A stretch of 64,000 nucleotides of DNA, taken from assembly GCF_900156425.1 (NCBI RefSeq), contig NZ_FTNO01000002.1, positions 354,125 through 418,124 of the forward strand, in the 5' to 3' direction. Within the stretch, counting starts at the first letter, position 1. Every line of letters begins with the position of its first letter. This document shows positions 33,497 through 42,945 of the stretch, one piece after another. The notes beneath the pieces were generated by a model. That model was not told where the DNA came from, did not search any database, and saw nothing but the letters and a program-made list of their open reading frames with translations. The position numbers and the translations under genes were made by a program. This DNA comes from Haladaptatus litoreus (GTDB taxonomy: Archaea > Halobacteriota > Halobacteria > Halobacteriales > Haladaptataceae).

Positions 33497-33672
33497 GGTT
33501 TACTCTCCATCGGGTAAATCACCGTGAAGGGTTTAATGTGGATTGACCGTTCAGGTCGTTTACGGTGGTTCATCCTACCCATACTTCGGGGAACGAACCC
33601 GTGTTAGGCTAAAATAACTGGGCACGGTGCTGTCGGAAACGAACCCGGTTGCCGTCCCCCGGTAAGCACTGC

Positions 33673-36042
33673 TTACGAGTCATACTCCTCGGCGACGACT
33701 TCGCGGATTCGGTCGGCAGTGACTTCGCCGACTCCCTGTGCCTCCATAAGTTCGTCTTTCTCCGCGGTCATCACCGCTTGAACCGTTCCGAACGTGTCCA
33801 ACAAGGAGCGAGCGGTTACGGGACCGATGTCCGCGATGGAACCGACGACGTACTCCTGTTGCTCCGGAAGCGTCTTCGCATGTTTGTCGCCGTGAACCGA
33901 AACTTCGCGGTCGCTTACCTCTTGTTCACGTGTGGCGATGACTTCGAGCAGATCCGTGGTATCTTTCTCGTCTTCCGTCCGAAGGATGCTCGCACCGAAA
34001 TCGACCGCCAGTGACGACAGCGCGCCGCGAATCGCGTTGGGGTGAACGTTTCGCTGTTCGTACAGTCCATCGCCCTCGATGATAACGATGGGTCGGGCGT
34101 AGTGCCGATTCATGTCGCCCACCTGCTCGAACACCGAACGGTCGCCACCCACCAGCGTATCGAGGAAGTCGCTCACCGATTTCCGTTCCACGGCGACCCG
34201 GTCGCTCAAGACGTAGTCGCCGACTGCGAGCGTTTCGAGACGTACGTCCACGCCCTCGCGGGCGGAGAGGTCACGCGCGATGTTCGCGTCGAGTTCGCGC
34301 TGGTCGGCGACGATTTCGACGCTCTCGCTGTTGTCGCGTTTTCTGGCAGTCGCCACGACGCCGTCCGGTTCGTCAGTGCCCTTGTCTTCAGTATCGCCAT
34401 CTTTGGTGTCGAACTCCTGTAGCCCGTGGCTGACTTCGTCGGGAGAATCTGCGTCGAAATCACCCAACGTCTGCTGTGATTTGTCGAGTTCCTCCTCGAC
34501 TTCCATGGCCACGCCTTTCAGTTTCCGCAGTTCCGACTCCATCTCGTCCTCCCGGCGCTTCGAAATCCAGAAATACGCCTCGTCGCGGGTGTCCTCCGCG
34601 AGGAGAACCATGACTTGTCCTTGGGCCTGTCGTCCGGTTCGCCCCTTGCGCTGAATCGAGCGAACCGCAGTTGGAACCGGTTCGTAAAACAGCACCAAAT
34701 CTACTTCCGGCACGTCCAGACCCTCCTCCGCGACGGAGGTGGACACCAGCACTTCGAACTCGCCAGCGCGGAAGTTGTCGAGTGCTTCCTGCTGTTCTTT
34801 CTGGGTCATTCCGTCGCTTCCGTCCTTGTCGCCCTGTCCGACGAATCGCCGAGCATCGAAATGCTGGCCGAAGAACTCGGTCAGCGTTTCTGCTGTGTCG
34901 CGCGATTCGGTGAACACGATGATTCGCTGGCCGCCGTCCACGAGCGTCTGCGCGACGAAGGTGTGCGCCTTACGAAATTTGGGATGCCGGTCGTCGAACT
35001 GCACCGCTTTCCGCATCGCCTCCTGCACTTTCGGTTCCGAAACCATGCGCTGACTCGCCTTGGATGCTCCGGACGACCGGGCGGAATTGCGCTGGCGTTC
35101 GAAATATCGACGCAGGGATTCGACGCTCTGAGTTTCGGCGAGTTCGACCGCACGCCGGAGTTTCATCACTTCCGCGTGGGCGGACATTCCCTTGTACCCT
35201 TCCGACTGGTCGTTGTCGATGAGTTTCTGTAACTGCCCGCGAACCTTGTTCAAATCCTTCTGGGAGATGTCCGGGCGCGTCGTGTTGACGACGCCGAGTT
35301 GTTTTAGTCGCTCCAGTCGGTCGGAGATGACTTCGTTCAGTGCGTCCCGAATCTCAAGAATTTCGTCGGGGAGTTGGACGCGAACCCACTCGACTTCCGT
35401 GTCGTGCGTGTAGGTGGACACGTCGCTGTCCTCCTCGGTCATCACCTCGACTTCGTGGAGGCCGAGATTCTCACAGACTTCCATAATCGACTCCTTGTCC
35501 CCTCCCGGTGACGCGCTCATTCCGGTGACGAGCGGGTCGTGAGCGTCCGCGTGATACCGCTCGGCGATGTAGTTGTACGCGTAATCGCCGGTCGCCCGGT
35601 GGCACTCGTCGAAGGTGATGTGGGTCACCGGCCCGAGGTCGATTCGTCCACCCACCAAATCGTTTTCCACGACCTGTGGCGTTGCGATGATGACCGTCGA
35701 GGAATCCCACAGTTTCGAGCGTTCGGCGGGTCGCACCTCGCCAGTAAATACGACGATTTCCTCGTCCGGCACGGAGAGCGCCTGTCGGTAGAAGTCGGCG
35801 TGCTGGTTGACCAGCGGTTTTGTCGGCGCGAGCAGGAGGGATTTCCCGCCGACCTCGTTCAGTCGTTCCGCCGTGACGAGCAGACTGACCGTCGTCTTGC
35901 CCAGTCCCGTCGGCAGACAGACCAGCGTGTGGTCGTTGCGTGCGGTGCCCGCGAGTTGAATCTGGTAGAGTCGCCGCTCGATGAACGTCTGGGCGAGATA
36001 GGGATGTTCCACGTAGTTCGTTTCAGCGTCCGTGGTCGCCAT
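33673..36042 (-). CDS. hef: Hef helicase-nuclease (FANCM/XPF family)
   Basis: A 789-residue fusion that processes stalled forks. The N-terminal SF2 helicase has LPTGLGKTT, FDECHRATGDY (DExH) and the C-terminal helicase motifs VLVSTSVAEEGLDVPEVD and QRKGRTGRQAQG. After an acidic linker, the XPF-type nuclease has VADQRELDANIARDL and the active-site motif VAVERKSVSDFL (ERKxxxD). Two helix-hairpin-helix motifs end the protein (IADIGPVTARSLLDTFG, AQGVGEVTADRI). All key residues look intact. The gene stands alone. Confidence 0.93.
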   Translation of the reverse strand: MATTDAETNYVEHPYLAQTFIERRLYQIQLAGTARNDHTLVCLPTGLGKTTVSLLVTAERLNEVGGKSLLLAPTKPLVNQHADFYRQALSVPDEEIVVFTGEVRPAERSKLWDSSTVIIATPQVVENDLVGGRIDLGPVTHITFDECHRATGDYAYNYIAERYHADAHDPLVTGMSASPGGDKESIMEVCENLGLHEVEVMTEEDSDVSTYTHDTEVEWVRVQLPDEILEIRDALNEVISDRLERLKQLGVVNTTRPDISQKDLNKVRGQLQKLIDNDQSEGYKGMSAHAEVMKLRRAVELAETQSVESLRRYFERQRNSARSSGASKASQRMVSEPKVQEAMRKAVQFDDRHPKFRKAHTFVAQTLVDGGQRIIVFTESRDTAETLTEFFGQHFDARRFVGQGDKDGSDGMTQKEQQEALDNFRAGEFEVLVSTSVAEEGLDVPEVDLVLFYEPVPTAVRSIQRKGRTGRQAQGQVMVLLAEDTRDEAYFWISKRREDEMESELRKLKGVAMEVEEELDKSQQTLGDFDADSPDEVSHGLQEFDTKDGDTEDKGTDEPDGVVATARKRDNSESVEIVADQRELDANIARDLSAREGVDVRLETLAVGDYVLSDRVAVERKSVSDFLDTLVGGDRSVFEQVGDMNRHYARPIVIIEGDGLYEQRNVHPNAIRGALSSLAVDFGASILRTEDEKDTTDLLEVIATREQEVSDREVSVHGDKHAKTLPEQQEYVVGSIADIGPVTARSLLDTFGTVQAVMTAEKDELMEAQGVGEVTADRIREVVAEEYDS

Positions 36043-36163
36043 TCGTCGTATGGTTTCGTCGTCATTCGGTTAAAGGGTTCGTGTGGCGGAGTGAAAGTGA
36101 ACAAGCGAAGGTTTATGCGGAAAAAAGCACCAAACCCGACGGATGAGAGAATGAAAGAAGCGC

Positions 36164-36739
36164 TCAGACAATCGCCGGAATGTACTGCAATCCCACGAAA
36201 ATCGCCACTCCCGCACCGATTGGAATCGTGAGATTGTCGTCGATGACGTAGCCCGCGATGACCGGTTTCACGCCGTCCGCGAGCGTTGCGGCGACTGCGC
36301 CGAGAATCGCCGCCGGAACCGGCAGGCCGAAAATCGACGCGATGGCGACGCAGACGCCGAACGTTGCGAGCAGGGTGTGAACCGCTTTGATGCCCAGTTC
36401 GCCAGACCCGAGCAGACCGCTAATCGGGTCGGCGATGGTCAGCATGAGCATCGCCGGAATGGCTATTTGTGGTTGGAACGCCCATGCGGTGACGGTCATT
36501 CCGAAGAAGTAGAGGGCGTAACCAGCGAGGTTGTCCTGTTCGTACTCGCGCGTGAGTTCGTCGTAAATCTTCCAGTCCAATCCGACGTACAGACGAATGA
36601 TTTCGAGGACGAGCGCCGCGAGCGACCCGAAGACGAGCAACAAGCGCAATTCGTGCCACGTCACCAAATCCAGCAGGTAGAGCGCCGGAAATCCGGTTCC
36701 GCTGACGTGCACCAGTCGGCGCTTGATTTCGCCCGACAC
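36164..36739 (-). CDS. Dolichol kinase / CTP-dependent lipid kinase family
   Basis: A 191-residue membrane protein with six to seven segments. The start KRRLVHVSGTGFPALYLLDL and TIADPISGLLG match the SEC59/DGK1/VTE5 group, and LADGVKPVIAGYVIDDNLTIP is the usual C-terminal signature. It would phosphorylate a polyprenol or diacylglycerol using CTP, fitting archaeal N-glycosylation lipid carriers. It starts two bases after the glyS stop in the operon CBS-glyS-kinase. The exact substrate is not determined by sequence. Confidence 0.82.
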   Translation of the reverse strand: MSGEIKRRLVHVSGTGFPALYLLDLVTWHELRLLLVFGSLAALVLEIIRLYVGLDWKIYDELTREYEQDNLAGYALYFFGMTVTAWAFQPQIAIPAMLMLTIADPISGLLGSGELGIKAVHTLLATFGVCVAIASIFGLPVPAAILGAVAATLADGVKPVIAGYVIDDNLTIPIGAGVAIFVGLQYIPAIV

Positions 36740-36741
36740 GG

Positions 36742-38472
36742 TTACAGGTCGCTAAATTCGCGGTCGCCACTTCGAAGGTCGGTGAGGATGTCGGCGAGGT
36801 CGGCGACAGCAACTCGAATCTGTTTGGTCGAATCGCGTTCGCGCAGTGTTACGGTGTCGTCTTCGAGGCCTTCGTAGTCCACGGTGACGCAGAACGGCGT
36901 GCCGACTTCGTCCTGTCGTCGGTAGCGCCGACCGATGTTACCCGAATCGTCGTAGGTTACGTCGAAACCGCTGGTGCGCAGGTCAGTGGCGATTTCGCGC
37001 GCTGTTTCGCCCATACCGTCTTTGTCCATCAGTGGGAAGACGCCCACAGTAGTCGGCGCGAGTTCAGGTTCGAGCGACAATCGGGTTCGCGTCTCGCCCT
37101 CAACGTCGTCCTCTTCGTAGGAGTGGACGAGGACGGTGTAGAGCGCGCGACCCACACCGATGGAGGGTTCGATGACGTGCGGCGTGATGTGTTCGCCGGA
37201 TTCTTTGACCTCATCGACGCTGAAGCCGGTTTTCTCGACCGGTATCGTGTAGGATTCGCCATTGGCTTCGACGGTGACTTCGTCGCTGTCGAAGGCCGAG
37301 CGGTTGCGCTCCGCGAGACGCTGGAGCGCGTCGGTGATGTCGCCCGCCGCGCCGCCGAACTCGGGGCCGAGGTAGCTCATGTCGGGGTCGACCGTCGCGC
37401 GTTCGACCACCTTCGGTTCGTCGTACTGCCGGAAGACGGTGAAGTCATCGTCGGAGTACTCGCCGTGTTTCGAGAGATCGTAATCGCTTCGGTCGGAGAT
37501 ACCCGCGAGTTCAATCCAGTCACCGCCGATTTCACCCTCGGCGTCCCAGCAGTCGCTCGCGTAGTGCGAGCGTTCGCCCGCGAGGTGCTGGCGGAATCGG
37601 AACCGATTCATGTCGATACCGATTCGCTCGTACCACTCTTGGGCGACACCGACGTAGTAGGCGACCCAGTCGCTTGCGATGATACCTTCTTCGACCGCTT
37701 CGCCAATCGTCGTGTCGAGATAGTCCCCGTCGTCCGCGTTCTGTTTGGGTGCCGAGTACAGTCGCACTTCCACGTCTTCGACTCGTTCGAGCGGCGGTTC
37801 GTCCTCCTCCGGGTCGATGAAATGTTCCAGTTCCGCCTGCGTGAACTCGCGGACGCGAACGATGGATTTTCGCGGACTGATTTCGTTCCGGTAGGCTTTG
37901 CCGATTTGCGTGGTGCCGAACGGAAGTTGGTTGCGCGCGTACTCCTTGAGTCGCGGGAACTCCACGAAGATACCCTGCGCCGTCTCGGGACGGAGGTAGC
38001 CGGGTTGGCCCGAACCGGGGCCGATGTCCGTCTCGAACATGAGGTTGAAATCCTCGACCGGTTCGCCCGCGAGTGATGTGTCACAGTTCGGGCAGTGCAG
38101 GTCGTGGTCGGCGATGAGGTCGCCGACTTCGTCCAGTGGGAAGCTTTCTGCGTCTTCGATGTCCGTGTTGTCCTCGATGAGGTGGTCGGCGCGGTGGCTC
38201 TCGCCGCATTCAGGACATTCGACCAGCATGTCGTCGAAGGTGTCGAGATGGCCCGAGGCTTCGAACACGGGTTCCGGCATGATGGTCGGTGCTTCGATTT
38301 CTCGGTGGCCTTCTTGCACTTGGAACCGGTCACGCCACGAATCCTCGATGTTGCGCTTCAGCGCCGCGCCCTGCGGGCCGTAGACGTAAAATCCCGAAAC
38401 GCCGCCGTACGGCTCTGCGGCTTGGAAGAAAAAGCCGCGCCGTTTGGCGAGTTCGACCAGTTCGTCGCTCAT
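36742..38472 (-). CDS. glyS: Glycyl-tRNA synthetase, archaeal/eukaryotic type
   Basis: A 576-residue class II synthetase charging tRNA-Gly. The N-terminus GFFFQAAEPYGGVSGFYVYG is characteristic. An inserted zinc-ribbon-like segment has ECPECGESH and LHCPNCDTS. Motif 2 appears in FRNEISP-like KAYRNEISPRKSIVRVREF, and motif 3 in VIEPSIGVGRALYT. The C-terminal 110 residues form the anticodon-binding domain (LAPTTVGVFPLMDKDG). Its ATG overlaps the stop of the upstream CBS gene by four bases. Length is typical. Confidence 0.95.
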   Translation of the reverse strand: MSDELVELAKRRGFFFQAAEPYGGVSGFYVYGPQGAALKRNIEDSWRDRFQVQEGHREIEAPTIMPEPVFEASGHLDTFDDMLVECPECGESHRADHLIEDNTDIEDAESFPLDEVGDLIADHDLHCPNCDTSLAGEPVEDFNLMFETDIGPGSGQPGYLRPETAQGIFVEFPRLKEYARNQLPFGTTQIGKAYRNEISPRKSIVRVREFTQAELEHFIDPEEDEPPLERVEDVEVRLYSAPKQNADDGDYLDTTIGEAVEEGIIASDWVAYYVGVAQEWYERIGIDMNRFRFRQHLAGERSHYASDCWDAEGEIGGDWIELAGISDRSDYDLSKHGEYSDDDFTVFRQYDEPKVVERATVDPDMSYLGPEFGGAAGDITDALQRLAERNRSAFDSDEVTVEANGESYTIPVEKTGFSVDEVKESGEHITPHVIEPSIGVGRALYTVLVHSYEEDDVEGETRTRLSLEPELAPTTVGVFPLMDKDGMGETAREIATDLRTSGFDVTYDDSGNIGRRYRRQDEVGTPFCVTVDYEGLEDDTVTLRERDSTKQIRVAVADLADILTDLRSGDREFSDL

Positions 38473-39317
38473 TTCAGCGCCTCCAGCAGGTTCACGTCCC
38501 GGACGATGCCGACGAGTTTGTCGCCGCTGACGAGCGGAACCTGTTCGATGTCGTTGTTCAGCATCATCTGGGACACCTCGCGAGCAGTTTTGCGTTTCGT
38601 GACGTTCACGACGTTTTCGGTCATGAACTCCCGAACAGGCGCGGACGGAATCTCGACGTTCCGTGTCGGGATGTAGCTGTTACCGACCGATTTGATTCCT
38701 TCCCACATCCATTCGTCGTCCTCGTTGGCGATGCTTCCGCCAGTATCGTCTTCTCCTTCGACAACGCGAGCGACTTCGATAATATCGACTTCGGTGATGA
38801 TGCCGTCCATCTCACCCCCCGCGTCAAGAACGACCGCGTAGGGGACGTTGGCGTAGAAAATCTCGCGTTCCGCGACCGTCAGCGGCGAATCGACGTAACA
38901 GGTGTTCACGTCTCTGTTGGCCAGCGTGCCGACTTCGGTGTCACCGTCGGCTTCGCCTTTGGCAATCGCTCGAACGACGTCGGTGACGGTGACGATTCCT
39001 TCGAGTTCGCCGTCCACGACGGGAACGCGGCGGGTGCCTTCGTCCAGCATCAGCGTGGCGACTTCCTCGATGGTCGCGTCCTGCGTCGTCGTCGCAACGT
39101 CGCGCATCAGCAGCGCGAGTTGGTCTTCGTCGGGATTTTCGATGAGGTCGTCACGGGAGATGAGGCCACGGTACTGCTCACCGTCGTCGGTCTGTTTGAC
39201 CACCGGAACGGAGGAAAACGAGCGTTCTTGGAGATATTCGAGCACGTCGTCGCGCGTGCCCGGAAGCTCGACGGTAACCACGTCTGACCGGGGCGTCATC
39301 GCTTCGGCAACGTTCAT
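38469..39317 (-). CDS. Four-CBS-domain protein
   Basis: A 282-residue cytoplasmic protein made of four CBS domains in two pairs: VAEAMTPRSDVVTVELPG, LMRDVATTTQDATIEEV, TLANRDVNTCYVDSPLTV and FMTENVVNVTKRKTAREV. ATG 39317 is chosen as the first before the domain pattern. Such proteins bind adenine nucleotides or related ligands and control a partner. The four-base overlap with glyS suggests co-expression. TATATAAA at 39383-39390 (read on this strand) may be its promoter, leaving a leader of about 40 bases. Confidence 0.85.
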   Translation of the reverse strand: MNVAEAMTPRSDVVTVELPGTRDDVLEYLQERSFSSVPVVKQTDDGEQYRGLISRDDLIENPDEDQLALLMRDVATTTQDATIEEVATLMLDEGTRRVPVVDGELEGIVTVTDVVRAIAKGEADGDTEVGTLANRDVNTCYVDSPLTVAEREIFYANVPYAVVLDAGGEMDGIITEVDIIEVARVVEGEDDTGGSIANEDDEWMWEGIKSVGNSYIPTRNVEIPSAPVREFMTENVVNVTKRKTAREVSQMMLNNDIEQVPLVSGDKLVGIVRDVNLLEALK

Positions 39318-39472
39318 ACGCGCCGGATACGGTTTCACCCTTCTTGTACCCTGCGAAGCATGCAGTGCTACTGGCGACAGGGTTTATATACTAGGTGAGC
39401 TGTTGAATTGAAATCAAACAATAGAACGGACAAACAAGGGTGAGCAACCGAACAGAAATCGGTGAGCGAACG

Positions 39473-40045
39473 TTATTCCTCGTCGTGGTGGTCACCGACG
39501 CTCGGTTCGACCACGTAGTTTTCGTACTTCTCTGGATTCGGGAAGAACTTCGTGTAATCGTCGTGGCGGAACGACCCGAGCACCGTGCCGTCGATGGTTT
39601 GGACGTGACTGAACATCTCCTCTTCCCGCATCGCGGCCTTGACGAGTGCTGGTGCGTGCATCATCTCGTAAGTTCCGGCGATGAGAATCGCGGTTTCCGT
39701 GTCGGGGTCGAGATACTGCGTGAGCATGAACACGCGGGAGGACATCTCCTGACGGAACACCTGATAGGACGGGAAGGTTCCCGCTTCGACCGCCTCGCTG
39801 AACTCGTCAGCGTAGTTGTCCGGGATGACGTATACGAATCCGAACCGGTCGGTTCGTCCTGCATCCGGATTCTCGGGCGCTGTGTGGCTGGCCGGGATGT
39901 CGATGACGTTCCATCCCTCTTCTTCGAGTTCTTCAGCCATCGCTTCCATGTCATCGAGCGTCCGCTTCCACGCTCCCTTCTCGACATCCGCGTTGGCCGC
40001 AATTCGGTCGGCGTAGTCAATGTCCTCGTCACCGATTTCTGGCAT
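39473..40045 (-). CDS. Conserved haloarchaeal protein (DUF7529-like)
   Basis: A 190-residue acidic soluble protein beginning MPEIGDEDIDYADRIAANAD. It has TLDDMEAMAEELEEEGW, VIPDNYADEFSEAV, FMLTQYLDPDTETAILIAGT and HYDDY-like ending (SFRHDDYTKFFPNPEKY). Similar proteins occur throughout haloarchaea with no assigned role. It is the last gene after the peptide transporter cluster, 37 bases downstream of a small membrane-protein gene. Confidence 0.75.
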   Translation of the reverse strand: MPEIGDEDIDYADRIAANADVEKGAWKRTLDDMEAMAEELEEEGWNVIDIPASHTAPENPDAGRTDRFGFVYVIPDNYADEFSEAVEAGTFPSYQVFRQEMSSRVFMLTQYLDPDTETAILIAGTYEMMHAPALVKAAMREEEMFSHVQTIDGTVLGSFRHDDYTKFFPNPEKYENYVVEPSVGDHHDEE

Positions 40046-40082
40046 ACAGCCATGTCAGGTGTCGAAGCGGTAAAAACTGTTG

Positions 40083-40535
40083 TTACAGCCCCACGCCGAA
40101 CACGGTTTCCATGATGTACGACGTGGCGAGCACCGCGATACTGGCCACGAATAGCTTCATCGAAGACGGAAACCGTTCCTCTGGTGGAATCGGATAGCGA
40201 GACAGCGGCGGAATCCGCTGTACCGTCGCTTGAAATCGCGTCTCCTCGCGCGACCCGATAACTTCGCCTCGCTCTTCGTTTCGCACGATTTCGACACCAC
40301 CGTCGTCGGTTTTATTGACGTCCCACGGTGCGGACGGAAGCATCAGCAACGTCGCGTAGCCGAAAAGCAGGAAGCCGATGAGGAAGAGGAAGTATTTCAC
40401 TCCGACGAGGTCGGAACCGAGCGAAAAGCTCACGACGACGCCGACGACGAATGCGAAGCCAGCCACCGCGATTGCGTAGACGAGCGCGTCGAGCACCTGT
40501 CGAAACCGCCGTGGGGACTGGTTCGCATCGACCAT
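40083..40535 (-). CDS. Small membrane protein (DUF7555-like)
   Basis: A 150-residue protein with two close N-terminal membrane segments (ALVYAIAVAGFAFVVGVVV, YFLFLIGFLLFGYATLLM), a cytoplasmic-looking middle (EIVRNEERGEVIGSREETR) and one C-terminal segment (LFVASIAVLATSYIMETVF). Its ATG shares one base with the TAA of the upstream DppF-like ATPase gene, so it is coupled to the peptide transporter. It may assist that transporter, but nothing in the sequence shows how. Confidence 0.75.
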   Translation of the reverse strand: MVDANQSPRRFRQVLDALVYAIAVAGFAFVVGVVVSFSLGSDLVGVKYFLFLIGFLLFGYATLLMLPSAPWDVNKTDDGGVEIVRNEERGEVIGSREETRFQATVQRIPPLSRYPIPPEERFPSSMKLFVASIAVLATSYIMETVFGVGL

Positions 40536-41872
40536 TACCGCATCGTGTAGGGCGTGAACTCGTCCGGTTCTTCGTAGTCGTCCAGATGTCGGTGACAGTG
40601 ACTGAAGCGACCAGTGTTGCTCACGACGTTGTCGTCCGGATTTTCGGCGTCACAGACGCTTCCGAACACGTCGCGGAGATAGTTCCGAGCCTGCTTGTCA
40701 CTGTTGTTTTCGATGTACCCTGCGGCCTCGTCGATGTGCTTTTCGACCTCTCGCGGCACGTCGAACTCGGCGAACAGTTCGTGACGAATTTCGCCGATGT
40801 CGGAAAAGCGCGTCTCCATTCCGAGGATTTCTTTCACTTGATCAGTCATCGACCGCTCTGCCCGCGAGCGTTCGCGCACGACTTCGCGGAACACTTCGAC
40901 GGCGACCCACAGGTCGTCGTCGATGTGCTGGAACTCCTCCGGGCGAATTTTCATCGGACAGCGCGTACTGAACGGACAACCTTTCGGCGGGTCGCGCGGA
41001 CTTGGTGGCGTCCCACGAAGGGTAACCCGGTCACCTTTCGCCGTCGGGTCGGGGTCGGGAATCGCCGACAACAGCGAAATCGTGTACGGATTTTTCGGAT
41101 TTTCGAACAGCTCTTCTGCCTCGCCGAGTTCCATGATGTGACCGAGATACATCACCGCGACGCGGTCACAGATGTGGCGAACCACGGAGAGGTCGTGGGC
41201 GATGAACAGGTACGTGAGGCCGAACTCCTCCTGCAAATCTTCGAGCAGGTTGAGAATCTGGGCCTGCACGGACACGTCCAGTGCCGACACTGGTTCGTCC
41301 AGTACGATGAACTCGGGTTCGAGTGCGAGCGCACGAGCGATACCGATACGCTGGCGCTGACCGCCGGAGAACTGGTGCGGATAGCGATAGTAGTGTTCGG
41401 GCTGAAGCCCGACCACGTCGAGCAGTTCGCGGACGTGCTGTCTGCGCTCCCGCGGGGTCTCCCAGTCGTGAACGTCCAGCGGTTCGCGGATGATTTCACC
41501 GACAGTCATCCGGTCGTTGAGGCTGGATTCTGGGTCTTGGAACACCATCTGACTGTTCCGTCGCCAGTTTTTGAGTTCAGTGCCGGAGAGTTGCGTGATG
41601 TCGGTGCCGTCGAACAGCACTTCGCCGTCAGTCGCGTTCTCCAACTGAATGAGCGTTCGACCGAGCGTCGATTTTCCACAGCCGGATTCACCGACCAGTC
41701 CGAGCGTTTCGCCGCGTTTGATGTTTAGCGAAACACCGTCAACGGCTTTGACGGGGTTCGAATCAATGAGTCCGCCCTCACCGTAGTAGGTCTTGAGATT
41801 GTTGACCTGTACGAGCGTCTCGCCTTCCGAGACGCTGACTGATTCAGATTCGGTTTGCTGTACCTTGCTCAT
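40535..41872 (-). CDS. dppF: Dipeptide/oligopeptide ABC transporter ATPase (DppF-like)
   Basis: A 445-residue ATPase: Walker [11 protein letters not shown]-loop VFQDPESSL, signature FSGGQRQR, Walker [13 protein letters not shown]. The oligopeptide-type cysteine motif CPFSTRCPM follows near residue 300. About 110 extra residues at the C-terminus, with several Cys and His ([22 protein letters not shown]), are not part of the usual 320-330-residue enzyme. Its ATG overlaps the dppD stop by four bases. Peptide specificity is inferred from the family and from the complete cluster. Confidence 0.87.
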   Translation of the reverse strand: MSKVQQTESESVSVSEGETLVQVNNLKTYYGEGGLIDSNPVKAVDGVSLNIKRGETLGLVGESGCGKSTLGRTLIQLENATDGEVLFDGTDITQLSGTELKNWRRNSQMVFQDPESSLNDRMTVGEIIREPLDVHDWETPRERRQHVRELLDVVGLQPEHYYRYPHQFSGGQRQRIGIARALALEPEFIVLDEPVSALDVSVQAQILNLLEDLQEEFGLTYLFIAHDLSVVRHICDRVAVMYLGHIMELGEAEELFENPKNPYTISLLSAIPDPDPTAKGDRVTLRGTPPSPRDPPKGCPFSTRCPMKIRPEEFQHIDDDLWVAVEVFREVVRERSRAERSMTDQVKEILGMETRFSDIGEIRHELFAEFDVPREVEKHIDEAAGYIENNSDKQARNYLRDVFGSVCDAENPDDNVVSNTGRFSHCHRHLDDYEEPDEFTPYTMR

Positions 41873-42945
41873 AGTTCTTCCTCACTTTCTGTTTCGGCGT
41901 TGCGATGCATCTCGACAGCCTCGGACTGTGATACGTCCTCCGGATACAGCAGGCATGCAGACGTGTGATTTTCCGCATCCTCGTTGACCGAGAGCGGTAC
42001 GGGGTGAACTTTGTCACACTCTGCGAAAGCTTTGGGACACCGAGGCGCGAACCGGCAGTAGGTCGCCGGTTCGTTCGGCGTCGGCACGTCGCCCTCGATA
42101 GTTTCGAGGCGAGTCGCGTCCGGGTTACTTCCAGGAATGCTCCGCAGAAGTCCTTGCGTGTAGGGATGCCGTGGATTTTCGAACAGTTCGACGACGGGAG
42201 CACTTTCGACGATTTCGCCCGCGTACATCACGTTGACGCGGTCTGCGATTTCGGCGATAACGCCCATGTCGTGCGTGATGAACATGATTGCGAGGTCGCG
42301 CTCTTCCTGAAGCTCATCGAGCAGTTCGAGGATTTGCGCCTGAATCGTCACGTCCAGTGCGGTCGTCGGTTCGTCACAGATGAGCAGTTCGGGGTCACAG
42401 GCCAGCGCCATCGCGATAACAGCACGCTGGCGCATTCCACCCGAGAACTCGTGTGGATACTCTTTGACCCGACGGGAAGCGTCCGGAATCCCGACTGCTT
42501 CGAGTAGGCTGATAGCTTCCTTCGTCGCCTCCGTTCCGCTGAGGTTTTGATGAAGCTTCAGCGCCTCTTTGATTTGGTTCCCGACACTGTAGACGGGGTT
42601 CAAACTCGTCAACGGGTCTTGGAACACCATTGCGATGTCCCCGCCGCGCAGTTGTCGGTACTGTTTTTCCGACTTCGAGGTCAGCTCCTCGCCTTTGAAC
42701 TTGATACTGCCGCCGAGAATCCGTCCCGGCGAATCGACAAGCCCCATGATGGAGCGTGCGGTCACGCTCTTTCCGGAACCGGACTCGCCCACGATACCGA
42801 CCGTCTCACCGCGCTTGATGTCGAACGAGACACCGTCGCAGGCGCGGATAACTTCCTTGTCGGTAAAGAACGCGGTTTGGAGGTTCTCCACCCGCAAGAT
42901 TGCGTCCTCGCTGGTTTTCGACGTGGAGTATTGGCTCGACGCCAT
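41869..42945 (-). CDS. dppD: Dipeptide/oligopeptide ABC transporter ATPase (DppD-like)
   Basis: A 358-residue ATPase with Walker [11 protein letters not shown]-loop [11 protein letters not shown], signature FSGGMRQR, Walker [13 protein letters not shown] and the C-terminal cysteine cluster [14 protein letters not shown]. It pairs with DppF as a heterodimer. The start codon overlaps the dppC stop by one base (TAATG). Length is slightly above the typical 330 residues. Confidence 0.88.
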   Translation of the reverse strand: MASSQYSTSKTSEDAILRVENLQTAFFTDKEVIRACDGVSFDIKRGETVGIVGESGSGKSVTARSIMGLVDSPGRILGGSIKFKGEELTSKSEKQYRQLRGGDIAMVFQDPLTSLNPVYSVGNQIKEALKLHQNLSGTEATKEAISLLEAVGIPDASRRVKEYPHEFSGGMRQRAVIAMALACDPELLICDEPTTALDVTIQAQILELLDELQEERDLAIMFITHDMGVIAEIADRVNVMYAGEIVESAPVVELFENPRHPYTQGLLRSIPGSNPDATRLETIEGDVPTPNEPATYCRFAPRCPKAFAECDKVHPVPLSVNEDAENHTSACLLYPEDVSQSEAVEMHRNAETESEEEL